From Campylobacter concisus UNSWCS (lineage in GTDB: Bacteria; Campylobacterota; Campylobacteria; Campylobacterales; Campylobacteraceae): 60,505 nt of DNA. Shown piece by piece: positions 30,688 through 39,430 of the stretch (position 1 is the stretch's first letter; every line of letters starts with the position of its first letter). Location: contig NZ_ANNG01000007.1 in NCBI RefSeq assembly GCF_000466685.1, forward strand, positions 1-60,505. The letters are read 5' to 3'. A program made the translations under genes and the position numbers. The notes beneath the pieces are model-generated. The model had not been told where the DNA came from and did not search any database. It saw nothing but the letters and a program-made list of their open reading frames with translations.

Positions 30688-31959
30688 ATGAAACTAACAA
30701 AAATTAGTTTAGCCGCTTTGGTTGCTTTAGGCGCATTCTCAAGTGTAGCAAGTGCTACTCCACTTGAAGAAGCTATAAAAAATGTAGATCTTTCAGGATT
30801 TGCAAGATATAGATATACAAATACTAGAGATAAGAGTGCTGATGCTTCAGCAACACCAGCAGAAGACAGAAATGAAGCAGGTCATGGATTTAGAATGATC
30901 ACTGACTTTAAAGCTGCGATCGATGATAATTTTTATGGCGTTATTGGCTTAAGATACAATAAAGCTGATGGTTCAGGCGATAATGCAGGCAAAGGTACAG
31001 ATAAAACAGATACAACAACAGCCTTTAATGTTTATCAATTCTATCTTGGTTATAAGATTGGTGGCACTACTGTAACAGCTGGCAAACAAGTTATAGGTTC
31101 ATACTTTACCGATGATGCTGTTGCTACTGGTCTTAAAGTTGTAAATCAAGACATTGAAGGTCTTACTTTAGCAGCAGCAGCTTTTGATGCTATCGAAGAC
31201 AACGAAGATGAGAGCAATGGCACTTTATACGAAATAACAAAAGGCGTAAGATCGCTTAAAGCTTATGATGTTGGCAATCTATATGCTGCAGCTGTTATTG
31301 GCTCATACGATCCTATTAACTTCCAACTATGGTATGGTAGTCTAACAAACCTAGCTGATCTTCTTGCTGCTGATGTTTCTGCAAATTTTGCCATCAGTGA
31401 CGATGTTAGCTTAGGTGGTAGAATCAACTATGTAAATAGCAATGCAGATATAGATGCAAAATCATTTGCGCCTTTATCTAAAAGCATAGATGCATCTAAT
31501 GGCGTTGCAAACTACAATGATGGTAACTTCTATGCTGGTGAACTTACAGCTTCACTATTTGGTCTTGACGCAAGATTAGGTTATATGGGCTGGAAAGTCC
31601 AAGATAAAGGCGTAACATCATTCAGCTTTGAAGACCAAGGTGGTCTAATAAATGTTGGTGAACTTACACTTGATCACACTTGGGCTGATGGTAAAGCTAA
31701 CTTAATATATGCTACAGCTGGATATACATTCGATAAATTTACAGTTGGTGCAGACTACATAAAAGGTCATATTAAACATGCTGCAGCTGTTGGCAAAAAT
31801 GGTAAAGAAAAAGTTGAAGAGATCACTCCAAGATTTGCTTATCAATATAGCAAAAAGCTAGAATTTAGTTCATACTATGCGTTCAAGACTTCAAAATTTG
31901 CTGATCAAGACAAAAAGAAAGAAGATCAGTTCAGATTTGAAGCTAAATACTCATTCTAA
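30688..31959 (+). CDS. Major outer membrane porin (MOMP-like)
   Basis: 423 residues. The signal peptide MKLTKISLAALVALGAFSSV ends near ASA, followed by LEEAIKNVDLSGFARYRYTN, the typical first strand of Campylobacter major porins. The body alternates beta strands and loops, and the last residue is Phe (FRFEAKYSF), the outer-membrane insertion signal. It forms trimeric diffusion channels and is a major surface antigen. ATG 30688 is chosen because AAGGAG precedes it and the signal peptide starts there. It is monocistronic, with a strong promoter and terminator. Confidence 0.9.
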   Translation: MKLTKISLAALVALGAFSSVASATPLEEAIKNVDLSGFARYRYTNTRDKSADASATPAEDRNEAGHGFRMITDFKAAIDDNFYGVIGLRYNKADGSGDNAGKGTDKTDTTTAFNVYQFYLGYKIGGTTVTAGKQVIGSYFTDDAVATGLKVVNQDIEGLTLAAAAFDAIEDNEDESNGTLYEITKGVRSLKAYDVGNLYAAAVIGSYDPINFQLWYGSLTNLADLLAADVSANFAISDDVSLGGRINYVNSNADIDAKSFAPLSKSIDASNGVANYNDGNFYAGELTASLFGLDARLGYMGWKVQDKGVTSFSFEDQGGLINVGELTLDHTWADGKANLIYATAGYTFDKFTVGADYIKGHIKHAAAVGKNGKEKVEEITPRFAYQYSKKLEFSSYYAFKTSKFADQDKKKEDQFRFEAKYSF

Positions 31960-31988
31960 TTCATAGCTCGTTAATCAACTTATGATAT

Positions 31989-32023
31989 AATCCCGGGTCG
32001 GAGCAATCTGATCCGGGATTTTT
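31989..32023 (+). terminator. Rho-independent terminator of the porin gene
   Basis: AATCCCGG and CCGGGATT form an 8-bp stem, followed by TTTTT. Confidence 0.8.
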
Positions 32024-32052
32024 AAATTTAGAGCAAAATTTCAAGGAAACTC

Positions 32053-32610
32053 ATGAAAAATATCAAAATTTCTTTTTTGGCGTGTTTTTTGGTGGCAAAT
32101 GCCTTTGCAGCTTCTCAGGTTTATTATATAGAGGCTCGTGGTGAGTTTGGTAAAGAGCTTGCCGAGATGGCAAAAAAGCAGGCTAATGACAGAAATGAAA
32201 AAGTAAATGTCTATGTCGATGAAGATCCAAGACGCTATAAAGACAATAGAATTTTAAAATTTGGCGTTGATAGAAAAGGTAGATATAGTGTCTCTTTAGG
32301 AAAAGAGCTTTATGAGAAACAATGTGCTAGCTGCCATGGCGAAAGCGCAGACAAAAGACCATTTGGTTCAACACCACTTAAAAATATGGATGCTAAAGAT
32401 ATAGAAGATAGCATCATCTCTTATAGAAGCGACTCAAGCTTTGGTGGTAGCGGTAAAAACGTGATGCAAAACCAAGCTAAGATCGTCTCAAACAATGATC
32501 TAGGTGCAATACTTGCTTATCTAAAAGGTAAAGATGCACTTGCAGATCAAGATACAAACGAAAATAAACCAGTTTCAACCGAAACAAAGCAGGGCAGTTA
32601 TTTAAGATAA
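32053..32610 (+). CDS. Periplasmic monohaem cytochrome c
   Basis: 185 residues with a signal peptide (1-19), an N-terminal non-haem region (about 20-80) and a class I-like cytochrome c domain. The haem site is CASCH (91-95), and Met138 in GKNVMQ is the probable sixth ligand. The last 30 residues are polar and flexible. It lies directly upstream of the CcsBA haem-ligation gene, which would mature it. Electron partners are not evident from the sequence. Confidence 0.85.
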   Translation: MKNIKISFLACFLVANAFAASQVYYIEARGEFGKELAEMAKKQANDRNEKVNVYVDEDPRRYKDNRILKFGVDRKGRYSVSLGKELYEKQCASCHGESADKRPFGSTPLKNMDAKDIEDSIISYRSDSSFGGSGKNVMQNQAKIVSNNDLGAILAYLKGKDALADQDTNENKPVSTETKQGSYLR

Positions 32611-32655
32611 ATTTCACTTCGGTAGCTTTGCCACAATATAAATAAAAGGAAGCAG

Positions 32656-35600
32656 ATGTTAAATCCAAAAACATTATTTTTAAGTATGGGCTCAGCTATC
32701 GTTTTGATGATAATCTTTGCTATAGCTAGTGGAGCCGCCACAATAATAGAGAGCAAAACCAGCACTGAAGCAGCTTGGTACTATGTTTATGGTGCTAGCT
32801 GGTTTGCGCTTATCCAACTACTGCTTGGTATAAATTTAGCTTTCAATATCTTTAGATACAACCTAATCGATCCTAAAAAACTCCCATCTCTTATCTTTCA
32901 CTTAGGCTTTATCGTCATCTTAATCGGTGCTGGCATCACAAGATACCTCGGCTTTGAAGCTGATATGCATATACGTGAAAACACCGCTTCAAACGTCGTT
33001 AATACAAAGGTTTCGTATATAAATTTAACAGCGCTTAACGACAAAGGCGAAGAGATCAGCTCGGCTATGCCTTTGGGACTTGCTGATGTGAAGAAGGGCT
33101 TTGATCTAAAGCTAAAAACAGCAGATGGCGAGGCTAGTTTAAAATTTAAAGAATTTGTGCCAAATGCAAGCTATAAATTTGTAAATGATGATAGCGGGAA
33201 GCCTGTTGTAGAATTTGTAGTTTCAAACGAGAGCGAAAGCGAAGAGATATTTTTACTTGAAGAAGAAGAGGCGAGGGTTGGAGATATCAGCTTTATCTTT
33301 AATGCCAAACCAGATGAAAATAAAAAATACGTTCTTTTTAGACTAAATGATGGAAATTTCACAGTTACTTCAAATGCCGATCTTTCAAAATTTACTATGG
33401 CAGATAGCTCAAAAACTGAGCTAAAAGCTGGTAGCGTGAATGAATTTGGCACAGGTAGCTTATATACTATCTCAAATATAAATTTCGCCCCAAGGCTAGT
33501 CTCAGCGCACGCTTCAAGAAAGCTAGTTAGCTCAAAGGATAGTGAGTTTAATGCATTGATAGCTGAGCTAAACTATAAAGGTGAGAGTAAAGAGATGCAT
33601 GTATTTTACAACCTAATGGAGCCATCACGTATCGCCGTGGCTGGACAGAAATTTAACGCTTCATGGGGGGCTCAGCAGATAAAACTCCCATTTAGCCTCT
33701 ATCTAAAAGACTTTGAGTTAAAAAGATATCCTGGCTCAAATTCGCCTATGAGCTACTCAAGTGAGGTTGTGGTAAAAGACGGCACGAATGATCCGGGGTT
33801 TGATTATAGAATTTATATGAACCACGTGCTTGATTATGATGGATATAGATTTTTCCAAAGCTCATACGATACTGACGAGAAAGGCACGATCCTCTCTGTC
33901 AATAAAGACCCAGGCAAGATCCCAACATATATCGGCTACTTTTTGCTAGGTCTTGGCTTCTTGCTAAATGTCATAAATCCTAACAGCCGCTTTAGAAAGC
34001 TCGCAAAACTAATAGATAATGAATCAACAAAAAGCGGTAAAAAAGTGGCTGCGCTCATAGCTGTCTTACTTTTAGGCTTAAATTTTAGCTCGCTAAAGGC
34101 TGAGGACTTCTTACCGCACATCAGCAAAGAGCATGCAGACAAGCTTGCTAGGCTTATAGTGCAAAGTCCAGATGGCAGGATGAAGCCATTTGATACGCTT
34201 AGCAAAGAGGTTTTAAACAAAATTCACAGAGGCGAGAGCATAGGTAGCCTAAATTCAAACCAAGCGATGCTTTCTATAATGGTAACGCCTGATTTTTGGC
34301 GAAATGAGAAGATCATCGCACTTGGCCAAAGCAAGGAGCTAAAAAAAGAGCTAGGCGTCGATGAAAATGCAAGATACGCAAGCTTTGATGAATTTTTTAA
34401 AGCGACAAAAGATGGCGGAAGCGAGTATAAACTAACAAAATTTGCCGAGATAGCAAACCGCAAACACCCAGGCTCACGCAATACTTTTGACAAAGATGTG
34501 ATAAAGATCGACGAGAGACTAAATGTATTTTATATGATATTTATCGGTGAAATTTTCAAAATTTTCCCAAAACAAGATGATCCGTCAAATTCATGGTATT
34601 CGCCAGCTAGTGCGATGATGTACTTCTCGCCAAAAGAGGCTGAGCTAGTCGTTGGTATGATGAGAGAGTATTTCTCAGCTGTTGATGCAGCCTCAAAGGA
34701 TAATGACTGGAGTAAGGCGGATGCGGCGCTTGAGAAAATTTCAGCCTATCAGCACAAATACGGCTCTGCCGTCATGCCAAGTGAGAAAAAAATAGACATA
34801 GAAATTTTATTTAATAAATTTCAAGTATTTGACCGCTTGACGCCGATATATCTTTTGGCTGGACTTGCACTTTTACTATTTGTTTTTGTCAAGATGCTTG
34901 CACCAAAAGTGCAGATAAATGGCATAGTTAAAGCTGTATATATTATAAATTTACTAGCTTTTCTTGCGCACACAGCTGGACTTGGTCTTCGCTGGTACAT
35001 CGCTGAGCACGCCCCTTGGAGTAACGCCTACGAGTCGATGGTCTATATCGCTTGGGCGCTTGGTCTATCTGGCATCATCTTTGCAAAACGTAGTCCGATC
35101 GCACTTGCGCTTACATCTATATTGGCTGGCGTTACGCTATTTGTCGCACACCTTAGCTGGATGGATCCGCAGATCACGACACTTGTGCCTGTGCTTCAGA
35201 GCTACTGGCTAACTATCCACGTCTCTATCATAACTGCAAGTTATGGATTTTTGGGTCTTTGCTCACTGCTTGGTGGCTTTACTTTGCTGCTTATCATCTT
35301 GCAAAACAAGAAAAAGCCAAATGCTGAGATCGCGCGTAATATCACTGAAGCAACGCGTATAAATGAGATGGCGATGATACTAGGTCTTAGCTTGCTCACG
35401 CTTGGAAACTTTTTAGGTGGCGTTTGGGCGAATGAGAGCTGGGGTAGATACTGGGGCTGGGATAGCAAGGAGACTTGGGCGCTAGTTTCGATCCTTGTCT
35501 ATGCGGCAGTGCTTCACATGAGATTTATACCAAAGCTTAATAATCAATACGCATTTGCTGTTGCATCATTTTTTGCCTATTGGTCGATCATAATGACCTA

Positions 35601-35751
35601 TTTTGGGGTAAATTTCTATCTAGCTGGCATGCACTCATACGCAGCTGGAGATCCGCTTCCAGTGCCTGATTTTGTCTGGATAAGCATCGCCATTATGATA
35701 GCGATGAGCGTTCTTGCATTTACGAAACGCTCTCTTTGCACAAGGTTATAG
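32656..35751 (+). CDS. ccsBA: CcsBA: fused ResB-CcsA cytochrome c synthetase
   Basis: A 1031-residue System II cytochrome c maturation protein, fused as usual in Campylobacterota. The N-terminal ResB/CcsB part has membrane segments (about 10-110) and a large periplasmic domain (to about 420). A further periplasmic region (480-720) follows, then the CcsA part with the haem-binding WWD-type motif WGRYWGWDSKETWALVSILV near 935-955 and flanking conserved histidines. It exports haem and attaches it to CXXCH motifs. Its close placement after a cytochrome c gene fits. The frame is intact and full length. Confidence 0.93.
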   Translation: MLNPKTLFLSMGSAIVLMIIFAIASGAATIIESKTSTEAAWYYVYGASWFALIQLLLGINLAFNIFRYNLIDPKKLPSLIFHLGFIVILIGAGITRYLGFEADMHIRENTASNVVNTKVSYINLTALNDKGEEISSAMPLGLADVKKGFDLKLKTADGEASLKFKEFVPNASYKFVNDDSGKPVVEFVVSNESESEEIFLLEEEEARVGDISFIFNAKPDENKKYVLFRLNDGNFTVTSNADLSKFTMADSSKTELKAGSVNEFGTGSLYTISNINFAPRLVSAHASRKLVSSKDSEFNALIAELNYKGESKEMHVFYNLMEPSRIAVAGQKFNASWGAQQIKLPFSLYLKDFELKRYPGSNSPMSYSSEVVVKDGTNDPGFDYRIYMNHVLDYDGYRFFQSSYDTDEKGTILSVNKDPGKIPTYIGYFLLGLGFLLNVINPNSRFRKLAKLIDNESTKSGKKVAALIAVLLLGLNFSSLKAEDFLPHISKEHADKLARLIVQSPDGRMKPFDTLSKEVLNKIHRGESIGSLNSNQAMLSIMVTPDFWRNEKIIALGQSKELKKELGVDENARYASFDEFFKATKDGGSEYKLTKFAEIANRKHPGSRNTFDKDVIKIDERLNVFYMIFIGEIFKIFPKQDDPSNSWYSPASAMMYFSPKEAELVVGMMREYFSAVDAASKDNDWSKADAALEKISAYQHKYGSAVMPSEKKIDIEILFNKFQVFDRLTPIYLLAGLALLLFVFVKMLAPKVQINGIVKAVYIINLLAFLAHTAGLGLRWYIAEHAPWSNAYESMVYIAWALGLSGIIFAKRSPIALALTSILAGVTLFVAHLSWMDPQITTLVPVLQSYWLTIHVSIITASYGFLGLCSLLGGFTLLLIILQNKKKPNAEIARNITEATRINEMAMILGLSLLTLGNFLGGVWANESWGRYWGWDSKETWALVSILVYAAVLHMRFIPKLNNQYAFAVASFFAYWSIIMTYFGVNFYLAGMHSYAAGDPLPVPDFVWISIAIMIAMSVLAFTKRSLCTRL

Positions 35752-36186
35752 ATGCTTCTTAAAGGCTTGATAGTCTTTTTTGTTTTTTTGCTTATAGTTG
35801 CCATTTGCGCGCTAGTCTATCTTTTGCTAAAAAACAAAGACCATCAAGTCTTGGCAAGAGGGCTAGAGCCCGAGAGTGAAGAAGAGATCACGATCGAAAA
35901 GCTTGAAGAGCTTGCTGGTGATAAAACTCTAAGCAAAAACGAGCTTTTCGAGCTTATACAAATTTTTGGAGAGAAATTTATAATACCAGCGAAAAAAAAT
36001 CAGGTCGCTCCAAAAGAAGCTAGCAACTACATAAATTTTATAATCCTCATCTGCTCTCACCAAAATGCCGATGCAAAGCTTATTAGCTTTTTAGACAAAG
36101 AGGCTAAAAAGAAAAATCCAAGCTATGTTGCAGAGATCGAAGATAGCGAGAGGATAGGCATAGAAAATCGCAAAAATCGTAGGTAA
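35752..36186 (+). CDS. Membrane-anchored protein of unknown function, 144 aa
   Basis: Begins immediately after the ccsBA stop. One N-terminal membrane segment (about 5-26) precedes a charged, helical cytoplasmic domain (40-144) rich in Lys and Glu. No domain is recognised. The zero-base spacing shows it is co-transcribed with ccsBA, but the family is not otherwise tied to cytochrome maturation. Confidence 0.7.
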   Translation: MLLKGLIVFFVFLLIVAICALVYLLLKNKDHQVLARGLEPESEEEITIEKLEELAGDKTLSKNELFELIQIFGEKFIIPAKKNQVAPKEASNYINFIILICSHQNADAKLISFLDKEAKKKNPSYVAEIEDSERIGIENRKNRR

Positions 36187-36265
36187 ATTTAGCTCGGTTT
36201 GAAAATTTAAGCATACAAAGTATCGTCAATAAACTCAAATTTATCAAATAAAATAGGAGCGCAAC

Positions 36266-36871
36266 TTGGATATCAATGATCTCTATGTTAGTTTGGTATT
36301 TGCGCCGATAGTGCTAGCTATTTTGTTGATGATCTTTGCTGGTAGGCGAAATATAAAAGTCTATATGAGTAAATTTGATCTAGTTGGACTGCATCTCATT
36401 TTTCCGCTCGTGATATTTCCCATCTTTGTAGCTATCTTTTGTGCAGTATGTGAGTATTTTGGCGTTTCAAACGACGATGGATTAACTTATATTTTTTACA
36501 CTATGCTTTTTATAATAGCCATTTACGCCGCCTTTGGTTTTTACGTTTGCATTAAATACAATCACGGCTTTTTAAACTGCTTTTGGGCGCTTCTTTTAAG
36601 ATTTAATTTCATGACTCCGCTTGTTTATTTGCTGTTTTTAGGTGGCAAAGGACGTGACAAAAATGGCAATGAGATAACCCATGAAAATGCAAAAAATTTA
36701 AGTCTTTTTGGAAAGCTTAGATTTTCACTTTATAATATGATCGTCTTTAGAAAAATTTATGACAAAGATAAAATTGCAGGCAGGGATGAGAAGAATTATA
36801 TCGATAAAGTTCTAGTATCAAAAGAAGAGTGGGATGAGTTTTTAAAATGGAAAAATAGTAGGGAGAGTTAA
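36266..36871 (+). CDS. Polytopic membrane protein of unknown function, 201 aa
   Basis: Starts with TTG (36266) behind TAGGAGCG. Four hydrophobic segments (about 8-24, 42-65, 72-94 and 101-122) are followed by a hydrophilic C-terminal third ending SKEEWDEFLKWKNSRES. It looks like an inner-membrane protein with a cytoplasmic tail. No family recognised. It lies in plus orientation before the convergent pgpA cluster. Confidence 0.65.
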   Translation: MDINDLYVSLVFAPIVLAILLMIFAGRRNIKVYMSKFDLVGLHLIFPLVIFPIFVAIFCAVCEYFGVSNDDGLTYIFYTMLFIIAIYAAFGFYVCIKYNHGFLNCFWALLLRFNFMTPLVYLLFLGGKGRDKNGNEITHENAKNLSLFGKLRFSLYNMIVFRKIYDKDKIAGRDEKNYIDKVLVSKEEWDEFLKWKNSRES

Positions 36872-36904
36872 ATTTAAAAAGAGCCAGCAAGATGCTAGCT
36901 CAGC

Positions 36905-37372
36905 TTACGGCAAAACTACGCCAAATTTCATAGCCACGCCATATATCATCGCGCTAATAATGCCAGCGAAAAATCCAGCAACCATATCATCGCCCATGAC
37001 GCCAAGTCCGCCCTTTACGTTGCGGTCGATCCTACCAATGATCGATGGTTTTTTGATGTCAAGCACTCTAAAAAGCACGAGTGAGAGAACTAGCTGTGAG
37101 ATCGTCACTCCGCTAATGGCGATAGCGAGCCAAACGCCAGCAACTTCGTCGATCACGATAAAGCTCTCGTCGTGTGAATTTACCTTTTTTTCAAAATCAT
37201 CAATGACGCTGATGCTCACCAAAAATAGCAAAATGCTAGCCAGTAAAAGCGTGGTGGCCGAGAAAAAATATAGCACAAAATAAGCTGCCACAGCTCCAGC
37301 CACCGAGCCCCAAGTGCCAGGCGCCTTTGGTAAAAGTCCAAATCCAAAAAATGTCAAAAATAGCTTTTGCAT
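36905..37372 (-). CDS. pgpA: Phosphatidylglycerophosphatase A
   Basis: A 155-residue PgpA family protein that dephosphorylates phosphatidylglycerol phosphate to phosphatidylglycerol in the inner membrane. It shows the family signature GTWGSVAGA near 20-28, then VIDEVAGVWLA (72-82) and the acidic KKPSIIGRIDRNVKGGLGVM and GDDMVAG segments. Several hydrophobic helices are present. It is the last gene of a minus-strand cluster in the same order as C. jejuni Cj1607-Cj1610. Confidence 0.9.
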   Translation of the reverse strand: MQKLFLTFFGFGLLPKAPGTWGSVAGAVAAYFVLYFFSATTLLLASILLFLVSISVIDDFEKKVNSHDESFIVIDEVAGVWLAIAISGVTISQLVLSLVLFRVLDIKKPSIIGRIDRNVKGGLGVMGDDMVAGFFAGIISAMIYGVAMKFGVVLP

Positions 37373-37380
37373 AAATTTCC

Positions 37381-38562
37381 TTAAGTGAGTGATGATGTCT
37401 GGTAGAGCTTCATAAGCTCCTCGTAAAAGTCGCGGTCGGTCTTGTTTTCAAGCAGTCCAGAATTTACAAAAAGATCGTCGCAGAGCTTTTGTATATCTTT
37501 AAAGCGATTTACATAGAGCTTGCTTAGCACGAGCGCTGAAATTTCAGGCCTTACTAGTATGGCTGGTGGCATGATGCCGTTAAATAGCAGCTCTTTGATC
37601 ACGTCTGGGTGGTATTTGATCTGGTGGTGCTGTCCGTGTGGGCAGCTTTTGGTGCTAACTAGCGTCTTGCACTTGTTGCAATAAACTAGCTCTGGCAGGA
37701 CGATCACGTCTAAATTTAGATCGTTTTTGTAGATGTCAAGTATCGTATGAACTTCGTTGTGGTCAAAAAACATGCCAATGCCTGAGTGGTTTTGTCCGAT
37801 GACTAGCTTATTTGCGCCAAGTCTTGAAGCTGCGATGCACTCAAGCGTAGGGTTGGCGTGCGAGCTAAAAAGGGTCGTGTTTTTTAGCGCAAAGACAAAG
37901 ACCTTTTTTGTTGGCAGATAGTTTTGGTTAAAAAAGTCAAGCACCTGCTTTCTGATCTCGTAGTCGATGTGCCTCTCTTCGCGCGTTCTTATTAGAAAAA
38001 CGACCACGAGATCGGCCTTGTCGATAGTCATCCTAACTAGGCGTTCATGCGCGCGGTTAAAAGGGTCAGCCGTTAAAAAAACAGCCGTTATTTTCTTGGC
38101 GCCACTCTCTTTTATCAGCTCATTTAGCGCATCTTTGCTTATTTGGAGGCTCTCATCATATAGCTCAAACTCGCCGCTTATGCCGTATTTGCCTAAATTT
38201 AGCGACATTTCGCTGTTTGATTCATTTGCTAAAAATATATTTTTAGCTCGCATGCTCTCGTCAAATTTAAAGACCTTTGCCACGTCGATGTGCCCAACGA
38301 TCTTGCCGTCCATATTTAAATTTACTCTTTGCCCAGCATGCAGCTTGCTAGCGATATTTTGATTGACCTCGCCAAATGGGGCAAAGCCAAAAGAATAGGG
38401 CATCGGCTCGCCGTTAAAGTAGCCCTTTTTTGCCACCTCTTTGATCTGCTCGTCGTCCATCAGGGCGCTAAAATTTGAGAGAATTTTGTTTTTGATAAGC
38501 TCTAAGGCGCCATAAACTTCGGTGTTTATAGAAATTTCACTATTTTTTCTTGCTGACGTCAT
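37381..38562 (-). CDS. ATP sulfurylase-like protein (sulfate adenylyltransferase family)
   Basis: About 393 residues resembling bacterial sulfate adenylyltransferases: ITAVFLTADPFNRAHERLVR (the nucleotide-binding region, where the family usually shows QxRNPxHxxHE), VVFLIRTREERHIDYEIRKQ, HSGIGMFFD, and YCNKCKTL...SCPHG (a Cys cluster, possibly zinc binding). The catalytic QxRN appears replaced by LTADPFNRAHE, so true sulfurylase activity is doubtful. ATG 38562 overlaps the cemR end by 23 bases; an alternative TTG start lies further upstream. The neighbour order matches Cj1609. Confidence 0.75.
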   Translation of the reverse strand: MTSARKNSEISINTEVYGALELIKNKILSNFSALMDDEQIKEVAKKGYFNGEPMPYSFGFAPFGEVNQNIASKLHAGQRVNLNMDGKIVGHIDVAKVFKFDESMRAKNIFLANESNSEMSLNLGKYGISGEFELYDESLQISKDALNELIKESGAKKITAVFLTADPFNRAHERLVRMTIDKADLVVVFLIRTREERHIDYEIRKQVLDFFNQNYLPTKKVFVFALKNTTLFSSHANPTLECIAASRLGANKLVIGQNHSGIGMFFDHNEVHTILDIYKNDLNLDVIVLPELVYCNKCKTLVSTKSCPHGQHHQIKYHPDVIKELLFNGIMPPAILVRPEISALVLSKLYVNRFKDIQKLCDDLFVNSGLLENKTDRDFYEELMKLYQTSSLT

Positions 38563-39430
38563 ATTTCTTTCTCTTTTCCCAAAGTGATTTTCTAGAAATT
38601 CCAAGCTTTTTGCTTAGCTCGGTGTCGGGGAATTTATCTTGATAATTAACGATGATATATTTTATGTATTCATCGATCGTGACGATCTCGCCGATGTCAA
38701 AGTTTTTATCTCTGATGGAGAGTTCAAGCTCCTCAAATGGCGCACTTTGCGCAAAATCGCTAGTTTGGATAGCCACTTTTTTCTTCTTGCAAAGCTCTAA
38801 AATTTTCTCTTTTTCATCCTCTTTTAACTCTTCGAGATTTGTGATGTAGATGAGCTCGTCGCCACTTTGAGCAAGTGCTTTTTCAAGCTCGCTAAAACAG
38901 GCTTTGCCTAAAAACAAAAATGGCGTTTTGTTTGCCTTTACATAGTTAAAGATAAATTTATCGCTGTAGCCATTTTTGCTTGATTTTAAAAGAAGTGGAA
39001 ATTTGATCTTTTTAGCTTCAAAACAAGGTATCTCGTAGTCTTTTAGGGCGAAATTTATATAGTTTTCGTAGTTTTTGATCTCGTTTTTAAAGCCTCTAAA
39101 CTCTTCAAAATGTCTTATCTTTCTAACAAGCTCTTCTATCATAAATGGCTTTTGTATGTAATCCACAGCACCCGCTTGTATCGGCTTTAGCACGGTGTCG
39201 CTGTTGATGTAGGCGATGAGCAAGATGATGATAGAGCTTTTAAATTTCTCTATTACAGGGTAGAAGTCCTGCCCAGGGAGTGTGGTAGAAAGTAACACTA
39301 CGTCAAAATTTTCAAATTTCAAAGCCTCTTTGACGCTCTTTGCGATCTCGCAGTCATAGCCAAAGTCAGCTAGTTTGCTAGCCATCGAGCCAGCTAGGTA
39401 AATTTCGTTTTCTACTATTAAAATTTTCAT
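38540..39430 (-). CDS. cemR: CemR/HP1021-like atypical orphan response regulator
   Basis: 296 residues. The N-terminal receiver-like domain (1-120) has Ser48 (VVLLSTTLPG) where typical receivers have the phosphorylated Asp, as in H. pylori HP1021 and C. jejuni Cj1608/CemR. Lys and Pro of the QKPF switch region remain. A linker with a cysteine-containing region (130-240) follows, and a C-terminal helix-turn-helix (ELSKKLGISRKSLWEKRKKY). Relatives control energy metabolism and redox responses and bind oriC. The gene overlaps ispDF by four bases and the sulfurylase-like gene by 23. Confidence 0.85.
   Translation of the reverse strand: MKILIVENEIYLAGSMASKLADFGYDCEIAKSVKEALKFENFDVVLLSTTLPGQDFYPVIEKFKSSIIILLIAYINSDTVLKPIQAGAVDYIQKPFMIEELVRKIRHFEEFRGFKNEIKNYENYINFALKDYEIPCFEAKKIKFPLLLKSSKNGYSDKFIFNYVKANKTPFLFLGKACFSELEKALAQSGDELIYITNLEELKEDEKEKILELCKKKKVAIQTSDFAQSAPFEELELSIRDKNFDIGEIVTIDEYIKYIIVNYQDKFPDTELSKKLGISRKSLWEKRKKYDVSKKK

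Noticed and set aside
31985-31990. TATAAT as promoter of the cytochrome c gene
   Set aside because: The box runs directly into the porin terminator stem, so any transcript would start inside the hairpin. It is part of the terminator context.
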